From the NCBI GenBank assembly GCA_017454745.1, contig JAFTCL010000023.1, forward strand, positions 1-57,612: a stretch of 57,612 nucleotides of DNA. The letters run 5' to 3'. The DNA is from Kiritimatiellia bacterium (lineage in GTDB: Bacteria; Verrucomicrobiota; Kiritimatiellia; RFP12; UBA1067). The translations under genes were made by a program, and so were the position numbers. The notes beneath the pieces were generated by a model. The model did not search any database, was not told the origin of the DNA, and saw only the letters and a program-made list of their open reading frames with translations. This document shows positions 34,416-43,544 of the stretch, piece by piece; within the stretch, counting starts at the first letter, position 1; each line of letters opens with the position of its first letter.

Positions 34416-34430
34416 TTACATTTCGTGTAA
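34416..34430 (-). promoter_or_regulatory. gdhA upstream dyad 2 (operator candidate)
   Basis: TTACATTTCGTGTAA shares the TTACA-N5-TGTAA half sites of dyad 1. The centre-to-centre distance of 32 bp is about three helical turns, so dimers would bind the same DNA face. Confidence 0.65.
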
Positions 34431-34439
34431 TTGCGAACA

Positions 34440-34831
34440 CATCCCTAACGTCGCGTCCGCTTAACGCCGCAAACGCTTAAAAACGGGCAATAAAAACGCA
34501 TTATCCGCATTTTATCGCCAACATTTGTTCAGTAACCATGGCTACGCTATCTGCCGTGCGATATCGCACCACCACGGTATGTAAGCATTCGCCATGCCAA
34601 TCCGTTTTATCGGTGAGGGATTAGGGGGGCGGCCGGAGGCTTGTCGCTTGTTGCCGGCCGCTTGTCAACCGTCTAACCGTCAAAACATCTTCCCCCACGG
34701 CTATTTTATTTCTGGAATACAGCTCCAACGCGTCAAAAGCGTTGTTGTGATGGAATTTGCAAAAGTTAGACGATGTCTCCGCTGCGGAAACATTTCATAT
34801 ACGAGTGCAGATTTTTATTGAAAACACACCG
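34440..34831. other. Intergenic region without a supported gene
   Basis: About 390 bases between gdhA and the broken ATPase gene. A hairpin (GCGGCCGG at 34629-34636 with CCGGCCGC at 34654-34661) encloses short GCTTGT repeats and has no T-tract, so it is not a convincing terminator. A 75-codon frame at 34594-34821 has no family features and only a single CLRCG motif near its end. I see no RNA gene. Confidence 0.5.
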
Positions 34832-35996
34832 TCAAGATATTGCGACTATGATTTCTTTCACAGATACCGCCCGGATATTCGCTCCTGCAGTATGGGTAGC
34901 TCTGCCAGACTTTAATGGGTTGTGGATAAGGTACATGGATATGTTGTCCAGTTTACCCATTAGCTCCGACGCAAGACGCCGCATGGGAACGGACATGTCT
35001 GGCGTAACGGTTTTAGACATCTTACATTCCGCGAGTACCGCTTTTACCTCTTGTGGCGAAAGCACAATATCCACCCCAAGGCCTTGTTCATTGCGGAAAT
35101 AATACACATCTCTCTCCAACCCGGCCGCCTGCTGGGCCTTCATTACTTCGGACACAACAAATCCCTCAAATACCGCCCCGGCGAACGGAGATGCCTCAAG
35201 TTCTGCCGTTGAGTGGATACCAAGCAAATGGCAAACAAGTCCTGAATCTGCGAAATAGATTTTGGGCATCTTAACAAGTCGCTTACCCGCATTACGGTAA
35301 TACGGAGCAACTTTAATGATAAGACCAGACATTTCAAGCACATTCAGCCATTCCGTCACGGTGGGAACAGACACGCCAAGCGGAGCGGCAATGTCCGTCT
35401 TGTTCAACATCTGTCCATGCCGTGTCGCCAATATCCGCAGAAAGCGATGGAACGTCATAAGATTCCTAACTGCGACGATTGAACGCACATCTCGCTCAAG
35501 ATAGGTCTGAATGTAGGACGAATACCATAGTGAAGCGTCCTTTCCGGCGGCCAACGCCTCAGGATAACCGCCCGTGAACGGCGTGACGGCGGCCGTCTCA
35601 AGCTGCGAAAACGGCGAAAGCCGCAGAATACCGGCTCTGCCTGCCATGGATTCGCCAACACTGCGCATCAACAGCGGCTCGTGAGAACCGGTGAGAATCC
35701 AACGCCCCTTTGCATAGGGGCCAGCATCTATTTTCGACCGGATATAGTTGAACAGCTCCGGAACCTGCTGGATTTCGTCAATCACTACAGGGAGTGACAG
35801 ACTATCAAGGAAACCTCGCGGGTCGGCCTTGACCGAAAGAAGTATATCAGGATCTTCTAGTTGAACGTATGAGGTGTTTTTCAGAACATTCCGCAACATG
35901 AAGGTCTTCCCGGCGCGGCGCGGACCCGTCAGCACCAGGGAACATCTTCAACATACGCATGAGACACGGCTCAATCTTTCGCTTAATGTATTTCAT
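34832..35996 (-). pseudogene. AAA_14/DUF4143-type ATPase, frameshifted near its start
   Basis: The main frame (35935 to 34832, 367 codons from a GTG) begins inside the Walker A region: LTGPRRAGKT. It continues with SLPVVIDEIQQVPEL (Walker B), ILTGSHEPLLM (sensor 1), a winged helix (KTDIAAPLGVSVPTVTEWL) and the DUF4143 C-terminal nuclease-like domain (ERDVYYFRNEQGLGVDIVL). The missing N-terminus, MKYIKRKIEPCLMRMLKMFP, is encoded just upstream in another frame (start at 35996). Removing one G near 35936 would join them as FPVLTGPR. The gene is therefore broken by a single-base insertion, unless this is a sequencing error or slippage. Such ATPases are common, often multi-copy accessory genes of unclear role. 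Confidence 0.75.
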
Positions 35997-36039
35997 GGCG
36001 AACATTATACTATTTACCGGTTTGTCAAAGTAACCCAAA

Positions 36040-36080
36040 TTTTTGAGAATTCTAAACTAAAACTTTAGGATTCTCAAAAA
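36040..36080. repeat. Imperfect 17-bp inverted repeat
   Basis: The arms at 36040-36056 and 36064-36080 (core GAGAATYCTAAA) match at 16 of 17 positions around a 7-base loop in very AT-rich DNA. It lies between the two decayed ATPase genes. It could be an operator, a terminator or an end of a lost mobile element. Confidence 0.6.
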
Positions 36081-36096
36081 TTGAAATCGCGTTATC

Positions 36097-36275
36097 TTAA
36101 AATTTCGATCGTTTCAAGTACGGCAGCATTGCCGGGTATGACGGCTCAACGGGAATCCGCGCACCTAGCGCGAGATAATACCCTCTCGACACCATGAACT
36201 TGGCAAAGTCAAGCGCACGAAAGAAGTTCGCCTTTCCGCTGGCATTTCTTCCGAAAAGCATAACATTGGGCAAGA
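36097..36275 (-). pseudogene. N-terminal fragment of an AAA_15/AAA_21-like ATPase
   Basis: An open stretch of 59 codons directly after, and in frame with, the TrkH stop. It reads LPNVMLFGRNASGKANFFRALDFAKFMVSR and ends with a stop at 36097. GRNASGKAN is a clear P-loop of the SMC-like/OLD-like ATPases (usual form GxNxSGKSN, here A replaces the last S). Everything after about 50 residues, including Walker B, is gone. No start codon or ribosome site is visible. A decayed accessory or defence-type ATPase. Confidence 0.6.
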
Positions 36276-36276
36276 A

Positions 36277-37689
36277 TTACCCAACCACGATTTCACCGTC
36301 GGGATAGACGATTCGGCCGCGCTGGTAATCGTCGCCGGAACCGATCATGAAGGCGATGGCGAGCGGGCCTATCCTCCCGATGTACATGCAGCAAATTATG
36401 ATGCAACGGCCGGCGGCAGAAAGCATTTCGGTCTGGTTGGTGGACATGCCCGCCGTGGAGGTGGCTGCCACCGTTTCAAACAACAACCGGCCGCCATGAG
36501 TGTCACCGGCGGAAGCCTCGGTGAACAACAGCAACCCATAGGCGACAAATATCGTGGTAAGCGCCAGCAGCACGATGACAATCGCTTCACGCACAATGGA
36601 CTGCGGAATGGTCCGCGAAAAAATCACCGTGTTGGGGTTGTTGCGGCACATGGAGATAACCGTCATCGCCAAAACCACGAGCGTGGTGGTTTTTATCCCG
36701 CCGGCGGATGAACCGGGCGACCCGCCGACCAGCATCATAAATGCGGTGATGTGGCGGGAAAACTCGGTGGTGGAGGCCATGTCCAGCGCCGAGAATCCGG
36801 CGGTGCGCGATGAGACCGCGTGGAAAAGCGCACCGTACCACCGGTGACCGGGCGGCATCGCCGCCAAGGCGTGGTTCCACTCCGCCCACAAGAATGTGGC
36901 GGCGGAAAACAAAACCAATACTGCAGTGGCGGACAAGACCACTTTGCTGTGCATGGAAAGCGCACCGCGCTCCAGAAGGTTTTTACGCCAGAACTTGATG
37001 GTCACCAGATTGAACAACACCAAAAAGCCAAGGCTCCCCAGCAACACCAACGTCCCGATAACCCCAAGGTACACCGGATCGTCCATGAAATAGGCCAACC
37101 CGTTGGAATGCAATGACACGCCAGCATTGCAAAACGCACTCACCGCATGGAAGAAGGCGTAGAAAACGGCTCTTCTAAAAGACATCGGAGGCAATTCCGG
37201 ACACATCGGGTGCAAATAGCAGGGAAGCAGAACGGCGGTGCCGGCCAACTCAAAAAATAGCGTAATGCCGATTACCCAGCACACCAGACCGCGTACGCCG
37301 TAAACGCCCTTGGATCCGATGGCGTCCATTACCGCGAACTCGCTCTGAAGACTCAGCCGACGGCCAAATATCACCAACAGGAAGGTGGTTGCCGCCATCA
37401 ATCCGATGCCGCAAATCTGTACCAGAGCCAATAGCACACACTGTCCCGCCACCGACAACCGAGTTCCGATGTCAATCACCATCAGCCCAGTGACGCAGGC
37501 GGATGTGGCGGAAGTGAACAGTGCCTCGGAAAAGGAGAGCGGCTTCGCACCGCTGGCCACCGAAAACGGCATCAGGAACAAACCGGTACCGATCAGAATT
37601 ATGGTAAGAAAACCGATGGCCACCAGCCACTGCGGACGGTAAAACGGGGATACCTCGCCGCTGCCGCCATTTTCCCGAAACAATCCCAA
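36277..37689 (-). CDS. Potassium uptake protein, TrkH/KtrB family
   Basis: About 470 residues with four M1-P-M2 repeats. Selectivity-filter loops are visible as SACVTGL (near 70), SAFCNAGVSL (near 190), SRTAGFSAL (near 305) and TSTAGMSTN (near 420), each with the central Gly/Ala positions of the superfamily. The family moves K+ (with Na+ in KtrB) under control of a TrkA/KtrA ring, which is not in the window. A TTG at 37689 with GAGGAGG six bases upstream is the best start; the TTG at 37704 overlaps that site. Downstream of nadB and on the same strand. Confidence 0.9.
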   Translation of the reverse strand: MGLFRENGGSGEVSPFYRPQWLVAIGFLTIILIGTGLFLMPFSVASGAKPLSFSEALFTSATSACVTGLMVIDIGTRLSVAGQCVLLALVQICGIGLMAATTFLLVIFGRRLSLQSEFAVMDAIGSKGVYGVRGLVCWVIGITLFFELAGTAVLLPCYLHPMCPELPPMSFRRAVFYAFFHAVSAFCNAGVSLHSNGLAYFMDDPVYLGVIGTLVLLGSLGFLVLFNLVTIKFWRKNLLERGALSMHSKVVLSATAVLVLFSAATFLWAEWNHALAAMPPGHRWYGALFHAVSSRTAGFSALDMASTTEFSRHITAFMMLVGGSPGSSAGGIKTTTLVVLAMTVISMCRNNPNTVIFSRTIPQSIVREAIVIVLLALTTIFVAYGLLLFTEASAGDTHGGRLLFETVAATSTAGMSTNQTEMLSAAGRCIIICCMYIGRIGPLAIAFMIGSGDDYQRGRIVYPDGEIVVG

Positions 37690-37725
37690 GACAATCCTCC
37701 TCAAAAAATCGCGTTAGAAGTTGCG

Positions 37726-39324
37726 TTAGAAATGGCTGCCACGCACCAAAACCGTGTCGTGCGGGATTCGGCGGGTTTCGGGATAATCCAGCGTGTAGTG
37801 GAGCCCGCGCGATTCATGCCGACGCATCGCGCTTTTGATAATCAACTCCCCCACCAAAGCGATGTTGCGAAGTTCAAGCGTGTCCGGGGTGACGAGATAG
37901 TCGAAGTAATACTCGCGGATTTCCTTACGAAGGTTGGCGATCCGGTTCCGAGCACGCGCGAGCCGTTTGTTGGTACGCACGATACCAACGTAGTCCCACA
38001 TGCAGGAACGCACTTCCTGCCAGTTGTGCGCAATCAGCACATACTCATCCTGCGCCACCGCAGTGCCGTACTGCCAATCCGGAATGTTAAGATGGTCGGG
38101 CAACGTGGATTTGTCCCCGACGATCCGCTCGGCATTTCCGTAAGCCGCCACCAGCGCCTCAAGCAGGGAATTGCTAGCCAGCCGGTTCGCGCCGTGTAGA
38201 CCAGTACAGGCGGTTTCGCCGACCGCGGAAAGTCCGGGCAGCGAGGTTTCACCCGCCACCGTGGCCTGAATGCCGCCGCAACAGTAGTGCGCCGACGGAA
38301 CGATCGGGATCAAGTCGGTTGCCATGTCGATGCCGAACTTGAGACAGGTGTCATAAATGTTCGGAAAACGTTCCTTAAGGAATGTCTTGCCTTTGTGGCG
38401 GATGTCCAGACAGCAATAAGGCGCACCGGTGCGCTTCATCTCGGAGTCGATGGCGCGGGCCACAACGTCACGCGGCGCCAGTGCCCCGCGCTCGTCGTAT
38501 TTCTTCATGAACGGACGACCGTCCGGATCGACCAGCTCCGCGCCCTCGCCGCGCACCGCCTCGCTGATCAGAAAGCGTTTGGCCTGGGGATGGTAAAGGC
38601 AGGTGGGATGGAACTGGATAAACTCCATGTTTGCTATTTTCGCGCCCGCGCGCCAAGCCAAGGCAATGCCGTCGCCGGTGGCGATATCGGGATTGCAGGT
38701 GTATAGATACACCTTGCCGGCGCCGCCGGTGGCCAGAATCGTGTGCGGCGAACGAACGGCATAAATCTCCCCGGACACCGTGTCCAGCACGTAGGCTCCG
38801 AAACAACGGTTCTCGCCGGGAAGCTTCAAGAAATGGGAGGTAATGAGATCAATCACCATCGAATCTTCGCTCACGCGGATGTTAGGGTTGCTACGCACCT
38901 GTTCAACCAACACCGCCTCCACCCGTTGACCGGTGATGTCGCCAGCGTGAAGGATGCGGCGCTGCGAATGGCCACCCTCGCGGCCAAGGTCGTAACCCGG
39001 CGCACCGTCGGTACGGGGATTGAAACACACCCCAAGCCGTTCCAAATCCGCGATGCGGGCCGGACCGTCGGATACGATTTGGCGAACAACCGCCTCGTTA
39101 CACAAACCGGCACCGGCGATCAAGGTGTCGCGCACGTGCTGCTCAAAACTGTCGCCCGGTTCCATTACACAGGCAATGCCGCCTTGGGCACGATTGGTGT
39201 TGCAGTCATCAAGCTTCTTTTTGGTGACCAGCAGCACCCGTCCGTGGGGTGCCAGATAAAGGGCGCTCATCAGACCGGCAATGCCGCTTCCCACCACAAA
39301 ATAATCGCAAGACTCTATTCGCAT
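37726..39324 (-). CDS. nadB: L-aspartate oxidase
   Basis: 532 residues, typical of NadB (about 530-540). FAD-binding N-terminus VVGSGIAGLMSALYL, then the NTNRAQGGIACV loop. Substrate-binding and active-site blocks include EFIQFHPTCLY, and the HYCCGGIQATVAGETSLPGLSAVGETACTGLHGANRLASNSLLE region typical of the fumarate reductase/succinate dehydrogenase flavoprotein superfamily. It oxidises L-aspartate to iminoaspartate for NAD synthesis; under anaerobic conditions fumarate is the likely acceptor. NadA and NadC are not in the window. It starts 4 bp after the stop of the upstream secreted-protein gene. Confidence 0.95.
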   Translation of the reverse strand: MRIESCDYFVVGSGIAGLMSALYLAPHGRVLLVTKKKLDDCNTNRAQGGIACVMEPGDSFEQHVRDTLIAGAGLCNEAVVRQIVSDGPARIADLERLGVCFNPRTDGAPGYDLGREGGHSQRRILHAGDITGQRVEAVLVEQVRSNPNIRVSEDSMVIDLITSHFLKLPGENRCFGAYVLDTVSGEIYAVRSPHTILATGGAGKVYLYTCNPDIATGDGIALAWRAGAKIANMEFIQFHPTCLYHPQAKRFLISEAVRGEGAELVDPDGRPFMKKYDERGALAPRDVVARAIDSEMKRTGAPYCCLDIRHKGKTFLKERFPNIYDTCLKFGIDMATDLIPIVPSAHYCCGGIQATVAGETSLPGLSAVGETACTGLHGANRLASNSLLEALVAAYGNAERIVGDKSTLPDHLNIPDWQYGTAVAQDEYVLIAHNWQEVRSCMWDYVGIVRTNKRLARARNRIANLRKEIREYYFDYLVTPDTLELRNIALVGELIIKSAMRRHESRGLHYTLDYPETRRIPHDTVLVRGSHF

Positions 39325-39327
39325 TTC

Positions 39328-42126
39328 CTAATCCCCGCCATTATCCGCAAAGGCGCCAGATGCCGAAACTCGGTAAAAGAGTCGGATCGGGCCGCCCGGC
39401 ACAACAACTTCGGTTTCTCCCGCAACACCGTTGACCGAGGTCACCGGATGCCAATAATCCACCCCGGCGGACTCGCAACTCTGCACCGTGTAAACCGCAT
39501 CCTTAATCGAAACGAAACGGATCTTCCATTCCGCGTCGCCGACGCGGGAGACGGACAAAATATCGGGCGGCGGAATTATCCGCACCCCTTCCCCGCCGAG
39601 AGTCAGCGTCTCCGCGCCAATGATATTCTGATAACCGCTGCCAAAGTTAACCTCGCCAGCCAAATCGTAAACGCCGTCCGGACCGCTTACGGTGTATGTG
39701 ATGGTTACCGGCGTCTCACCGCGTGCATTCAGCACGATTTCGCGATATTCGGGATCCCATTCGGCACCGCTACCAACCAACGAAGTTACAATCAACCCGT
39801 CCGCAACCATTTCCGATCCTAACCAACGTCTGGTTCCCTCCGGCGGATTGAAGTAAAGCGTTATGGTGTTGCCGCTCACCACCCGCAACGCCTCAACCGC
39901 AGTGGTGGAATAGTACTCGGCAGACTCGGTACGTTCCACCCCGCGAGACATCAAAACCCCGATAATCGGTTCCGGAGCGGCATACCCGTCCACCGATTTG
40001 AAGATAACATTGTAGCGGCCATCCTCCAGCGAAACGGTGGCACCGGATTCGTTCCACGTGTGACCGCAATCCACACTCCACGCGCCGCCGCAATCGGCAG
40101 GGGTCAGATTTACCGACAACTGTCCCAACGGACGCTGGTTAACCGTCAACAGCACTTCGGAACTGATGACAACCCCGGATTGGTTGGAACATACGCAGTA
40201 AAACAGCGAACCGTTGTCCTGAAGCAATACGCTGTTTATGGAGTATTCCGAACCGTCAGCGTCCGCGATAGGTTCGCCGTTACGATACCAAGTGTAATAC
40301 AGCGGGGCACTACCACCGTCAACGGAAAACTCGAAACGGGCATCCTGCAACTCCACCACCGTAACGCTTTCTACGTCCGCCACCACCACCGGCGGCCGGT
40401 TGGTCACGGTAAGAGTGACCACCGGGCTGGTGACGGAGCCGACCCCGTTCGTGACCACGCAATAAAACGTACTGCCGTCCATATTGTCGGTAACTGTCGC
40501 TATTGTCAGGGAATTGCCCGTCGCGTCGGGATAAAACACATCATTCCAATACCAGAAATAACTCAACGTCTGGGTACCGGAAAGCATCATCGAGAACACA
40601 GCCGACTCGCCGTCCATCACCGTAAGATCCTGCAAATCGCTTGAAAAGGACGGCGGCATCGGCGGTGCCCACACTTTGATGTAACCCATCTCCGACCCGG
40701 TGGAAAAGTCATCATCCTCCCAGTCGTCCTTAAAACCGCCCTGGACCCAGTTTTTGGATTTGGTGACGCCGCCGGTCAATAGTCCCGCCGAGGAAAAATC
40801 GAGCGCAAGTGTTGAGTCGCTGTCATTCCCACCCTGGTAACTCCACCACATGTGCGCCAATCCGTTGGAGGGGAAAAACGCGGCGAATCCGTCTTTCCCG
40901 CCGGAAAACGCACTGCCGTCATCGGTGGAAACGGCAACCTCGCTGGAGACGGTGCCGCCCACCGCCACCTGACCTTCCCGACCGATAACAACCGCAGACA
41001 CGGAGTCATTGCCGGCGCCGCCGATCAACCTCCCCCAGTCCACCGAAAAGGCTGATTCGTTCTCGCTCAACCGCAGCAGAAATCCGTCCGTCCCGCCGGC
41101 GAAACCATTGCGGAAACGCACCGAGTTGATCATCAGGAAAGTGCTGGACGCGGTAACCCCGCCCACATAGATCGTACCGTATTGCGATGAACTGTCGGCT
41201 GTCAGTGCCGAAACGGACACCGCATCCGCGCCAGCGAGATAACTGGTCCAGAGATGTTCACCATCGGCAGTGAGCTTGGTGATGAACCCGGATTTGTATA
41301 AAGCGGACTGGGTGTCGGAACCGATGTTGGTCCAACCGCCCGCGGTGTAGGTCTCCCCGCCCAGCACCAACCCGCCATCGGCGCAAACCGCGCAAGCGGT
41401 GGCGGAATCCCAACCCAATCCGCCGATGTAACGCAACCACAGTAACTCGCCGGAAGACGAAAACTTCATCGCCACCGCATCCACCCCGCCACGAGGCTGC
41501 AAACCGTAATCCACCCCGCGAATGGTCGCGGCTGTGACGTTGCAGGCGAGATTCGCCGCCGAAGCGTGGCCGACTGCGTAAACCGCGCCGTCCGCCGCCA
41601 CGCACACCGCGTTCAACGAATTGGTCGACCCCCACTGCCCCAGCATCGACCATTGCCAATTCTGTTCACCAGTAGTACCGTCCAGCTTGGTGATGAAACC
41701 GTAGGTTGCGGATCGGTCGGCGCGGGTAGTCTGGCAACGCCCTACCGCATAAACGCATTCGTCAGCGTCCACCGCCAACCCGCACATTCGATCAAGGTAC
41801 AAATCGCCCAGCGCGGCGGCCCACTGCAACACCCCGTCGGAATCGGTACGGATCACGAAACCGTCCCGTCCGCCCAAACTGGAAAAATCGATCCCGTCGT
41901 CGTTTTCCAACACCCCCAGTCCAAGCGAACCGGCGGCATAGACCGCGCCGTTGCCGGCTGCCACCGCAGTTACCTCGTCACCGTCGGAAAAAACGCTGCC
42001 CACATACGACGCCCAAGCCGGCAAGAGCGAATTGGCATCGTAACCGAAAGCCGCCACCGCGGAAAACGCCGCCGCGACCAACAGCCCCCGGAAAAAACTT
42101 AGCCAAGTTTTACGATATCCGCCCAT
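39328..42126 (-). CDS. Secreted protein with SBBP-like beta-propeller and Ig-like domains
   Basis: 932 residues. A signal peptide (LLVAAAFSAVAAFG) is followed by six or seven ~60-residue repeats (about 50-470) of the SBBP type, e.g. GDEVTAVAAGNGAVYAAG, DGFVIRTDSDGVLQWA, AVGRCQTT, GLGWDSATACAVCADGGLVLGG, AGNDSVSAVVIG. This suggests a seven-bladed beta-propeller. Two Ig-like domains follow (about 490-670: SAVFSMMLSGTQTLSYFWYWN and ARFEFSVDGGSAPLYYTWYRN). The C-terminal ~250 residues are beta-rich and include a weak fibronectin-like region. No anchor motif is visible. Probably a surface or secreted binding protein; partner unknown. It is sandwiched between the RdgC-like and nadB genes with gaps of 17 and 3 bp. 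Confidence 0.82.
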   Translation of the reverse strand: MGGYRKTWLSFFRGLLVAAAFSAVAAFGYDANSLLPAWASYVGSVFSDGDEVTAVAAGNGAVYAAGSLGLGVLENDDGIDFSSLGGRDGFVIRTDSDGVLQWAAALGDLYLDRMCGLAVDADECVYAVGRCQTTRADRSATYGFITKLDGTTGEQNWQWSMLGQWGSTNSLNAVCVAADGAVYAVGHASAANLACNVTAATIRGVDYGLQPRGGVDAVAMKFSSSGELLWLRYIGGLGWDSATACAVCADGGLVLGGETYTAGGWTNIGSDTQSALYKSGFITKLTADGEHLWTSYLAGADAVSVSALTADSSSQYGTIYVGGVTASSTFLMINSVRFRNGFAGGTDGFLLRLSENESAFSVDWGRLIGGAGNDSVSAVVIGREGQVAVGGTVSSEVAVSTDDGSAFSGGKDGFAAFFPSNGLAHMWWSYQGGNDSDSTLALDFSSAGLLTGGVTKSKNWVQGGFKDDWEDDDFSTGSEMGYIKVWAPPMPPSFSSDLQDLTVMDGESAVFSMMLSGTQTLSYFWYWNDVFYPDATGNSLTIATVTDNMDGSTFYCVVTNGVGSVTSPVVTLTVTNRPPVVVADVESVTVVELQDARFEFSVDGGSAPLYYTWYRNGEPIADADGSEYSINSVLLQDNGSLFYCVCSNQSGVVISSEVLLTVNQRPLGQLSVNLTPADCGGAWSVDCGHTWNESGATVSLEDGRYNVIFKSVDGYAAPEPIIGVLMSRGVERTESAEYYSTTAVEALRVVSGNTITLYFNPPEGTRRWLGSEMVADGLIVTSLVGSGAEWDPEYREIVLNARGETPVTITYTVSGPDGVYDLAGEVNFGSGYQNIIGAETLTLGGEGVRIIPPPDILSVSRVGDAEWKIRFVSIKDAVYTVQSCESAGVDYWHPVTSVNGVAGETEVVVPGGPIRLFYRVSASGAFADNGGD

Positions 42127-42143
42127 GCCGCACCCCGCAATCG

Positions 42144-43262
42144 TCAGGCCGGGTCAGAGACCGGAGATCCCGCCACACCTTTGGCGATCCATTCGCGCAT
42201 CGCGCTCAAAGTCCGGTTCCACGCTTTCGCGTCCGTCCGCAAATCCAAAAACCGGTCAAAAAGCGTAAACCAAGCATCGCAGAACAGCTCGATCCTCATC
42301 ATCCGCTCTTCGAACTGCCCCTCTTCCTCCTCCATCTCGCTCTTTGGCAGTTTCACGGAACGGAAAGAGAAATCCGCGTCCACGGTGGCGGAGATGGCAT
42401 CTTTGTCCACCGCCAGCACGAATTTGGCGCGTTTCAGCTTCTTGCCGCAAAACAGCGCCACCATCGCCTCGTCGCCGTCCAGCGGCTGTCCGTTGCGCAG
42501 CAACGCCTCGTGAGCGCCCTCGCCGTCGCGGAAAAAGGTTACCGGACCTTCCAACATATACCCCGCCTCGTGGCCGTTCGGCAAATGGAATACCGAACCG
42601 TTAACCTCCCAATTGAACCACAGCCAAGTGAAGAAATCCATCCCCAAAGTACATTCCACCGGCGGTTCGACATTGGGGTCTGGTGAAAAGCTTACTCCTT
42701 CCAAATCCCGCACGTTAACCTGTTTGCGTTTCATGGCGGCGGTGGAGGCGGTAACCAAAATCGGCATCGTTCCGGCGGCTTCCTTGAACGCCGGGGAGAG
42801 CCGGTCGATCTGCTGGTCGCTTAGCGCGCCCGCCACAAGACGGTCATTGCGGAAGTCCACCACCACCGGAATACCGCTCAACGTCGGCGGCATCTGCGGC
42901 ATCAGCGAGGCAATCACCCGCTGCTTGACCTCGGACTTCGCTTTGCGGGAGAGGGTGTGGACCTCGCGGGCCTTCATCTCGACCTCTTCCTCCATTTTGC
43001 GATGCGCGGTCAACAGCGAGCCGGGGATCTTCTTCTCGGCCTTAAGCAGCTGCAAATGAAGATACGGACCGATCACGCACCGCTCGTCGGTAATATTGCG
43101 GTCCAGCAAATGCCGCCCGGTCACCCAGCCGGTGATTGGCTCGGTTTTAATGGTGGAAAGCGGTTGCACGGCGTGCTTGGCGAACTCCTCCACCAGACTA
43201 GAATCGTATTGTTGCTGCAGATAAAACAGACGGAATGACGGTCTCCCGGTGTCAAATGCCAT
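42144..43262 (-). CDS. RdgC-like recombination-associated protein
   Basis: 372 residues from the ATG at 43262, preceded by CGGAGG at 7 bases; an in-frame start at 43304 has no ribosome site. Sequence and order of features follow RdgC: an N-terminal GWVTGRH block, CVIGPYLHLQLLKAEKKIPGS (compare ICARKEEKILPSPVI), a charged coiled region, VIASLMPQMPPT and a VVVD strand. A C-terminal domain has FFTWLWF and DADFSFRSVKL. RdgC (303 residues in E. coli) forms a ring dimer around duplex DNA and limits RecA. This homologue is about 70 residues longer. The family is best known from Proteobacteria, so assignment rests on pattern similarity only. No rec genes adjoin it. Confidence 0.65.
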   Translation of the reverse strand: MAFDTGRPSFRLFYLQQQYDSSLVEEFAKHAVQPLSTIKTEPITGWVTGRHLLDRNITDERCVIGPYLHLQLLKAEKKIPGSLLTAHRKMEEEVEMKAREVHTLSRKAKSEVKQRVIASLMPQMPPTLSGIPVVVDFRNDRLVAGALSDQQIDRLSPAFKEAAGTMPILVTASTAAMKRKQVNVRDLEGVSFSPDPNVEPPVECTLGMDFFTWLWFNWEVNGSVFHLPNGHEAGYMLEGPVTFFRDGEGAHEALLRNGQPLDGDEAMVALFCGKKLKRAKFVLAVDKDAISATVDADFSFRSVKLPKSEMEEEEGQFEERMMRIELFCDAWFTLFDRFLDLRTDAKAWNRTLSAMREWIAKGVAGSPVSDPA

Positions 43263-43460
43263 AAAACGCCTCCGTTCAGCACCACCCGGCGTCCATAAAT
43301 CCACGACGGGAAAAAATCATGAAAAACCTTCCTTGGTCACGGCGCACCACCTTTTACGCCCGAACTGGTTAAAAATTATACCTTATCCGCCCTGTAAAAG
43401 AAAAGCACAAATTTGCACCGTGCGCAGGGCGGTTGGGAAACGGCACGGAACCGTTTCTCA

Positions 43461-43490
43461 TTGACTTGGCACAAGTGGTTGTGGTATGTT
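43461..43490 (+). promoter_or_regulatory. Promoter of the DUF4091/serine hydrolase/GH13 genes
   Basis: TTGACT (43461-43466), 18 bases, TATGTT (43485-43490). Transcription should start near 43497, about 48 bases before the ATG. Confidence 0.65.
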
Positions 43491-43518
43491 ACTTATCACT
43501 TCAATCGGTTTAATGAGG

Positions 43519-43528
43519 TAAGCGCTTA
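43519..43528 (+). promoter_or_regulatory. LacI-type operator candidate
   Basis: TAAGCGCTTA is a perfect 10-bp palindrome with the central CG typical of LacI/GalR-family sites (GTAAGCGCTTAT in context). It sits about 22 bases after the predicted transcription start, a position suited to roadblock repression. No LacI-type regulator is encoded in the window. Confidence 0.5.
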
Positions 43529-43544
43529 TAAGGATTTGGGAATC

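Noticed and set aside
32997..34430. 477-codon open frame on the plus strand opposite gdhA
   Set aside because: It is the antisense shadow of gdhA in GC-rich DNA; the translation has no family features, while the minus strand encodes a full, conserved GdhA.
34629..34661. GC-rich hairpin considered as a terminator
   Set aside because: No T-tract on either side and no gene end close by.
34594..34821. 75-codon frame with a CLRCG motif in the gdhA upstream gap
   Set aside because: No ribosome site and no conserved pattern; one CxxC in a low-complexity context is not enough to call a gene.
43461..43485. TTGGCAC within the DUF4091 promoter considered as a sigma-54 -24 element
   Set aside because: The following TTG is at the wrong spacing and lacks the GC dinucleotide; the sigma-70 pattern with 18-base spacing fits better.
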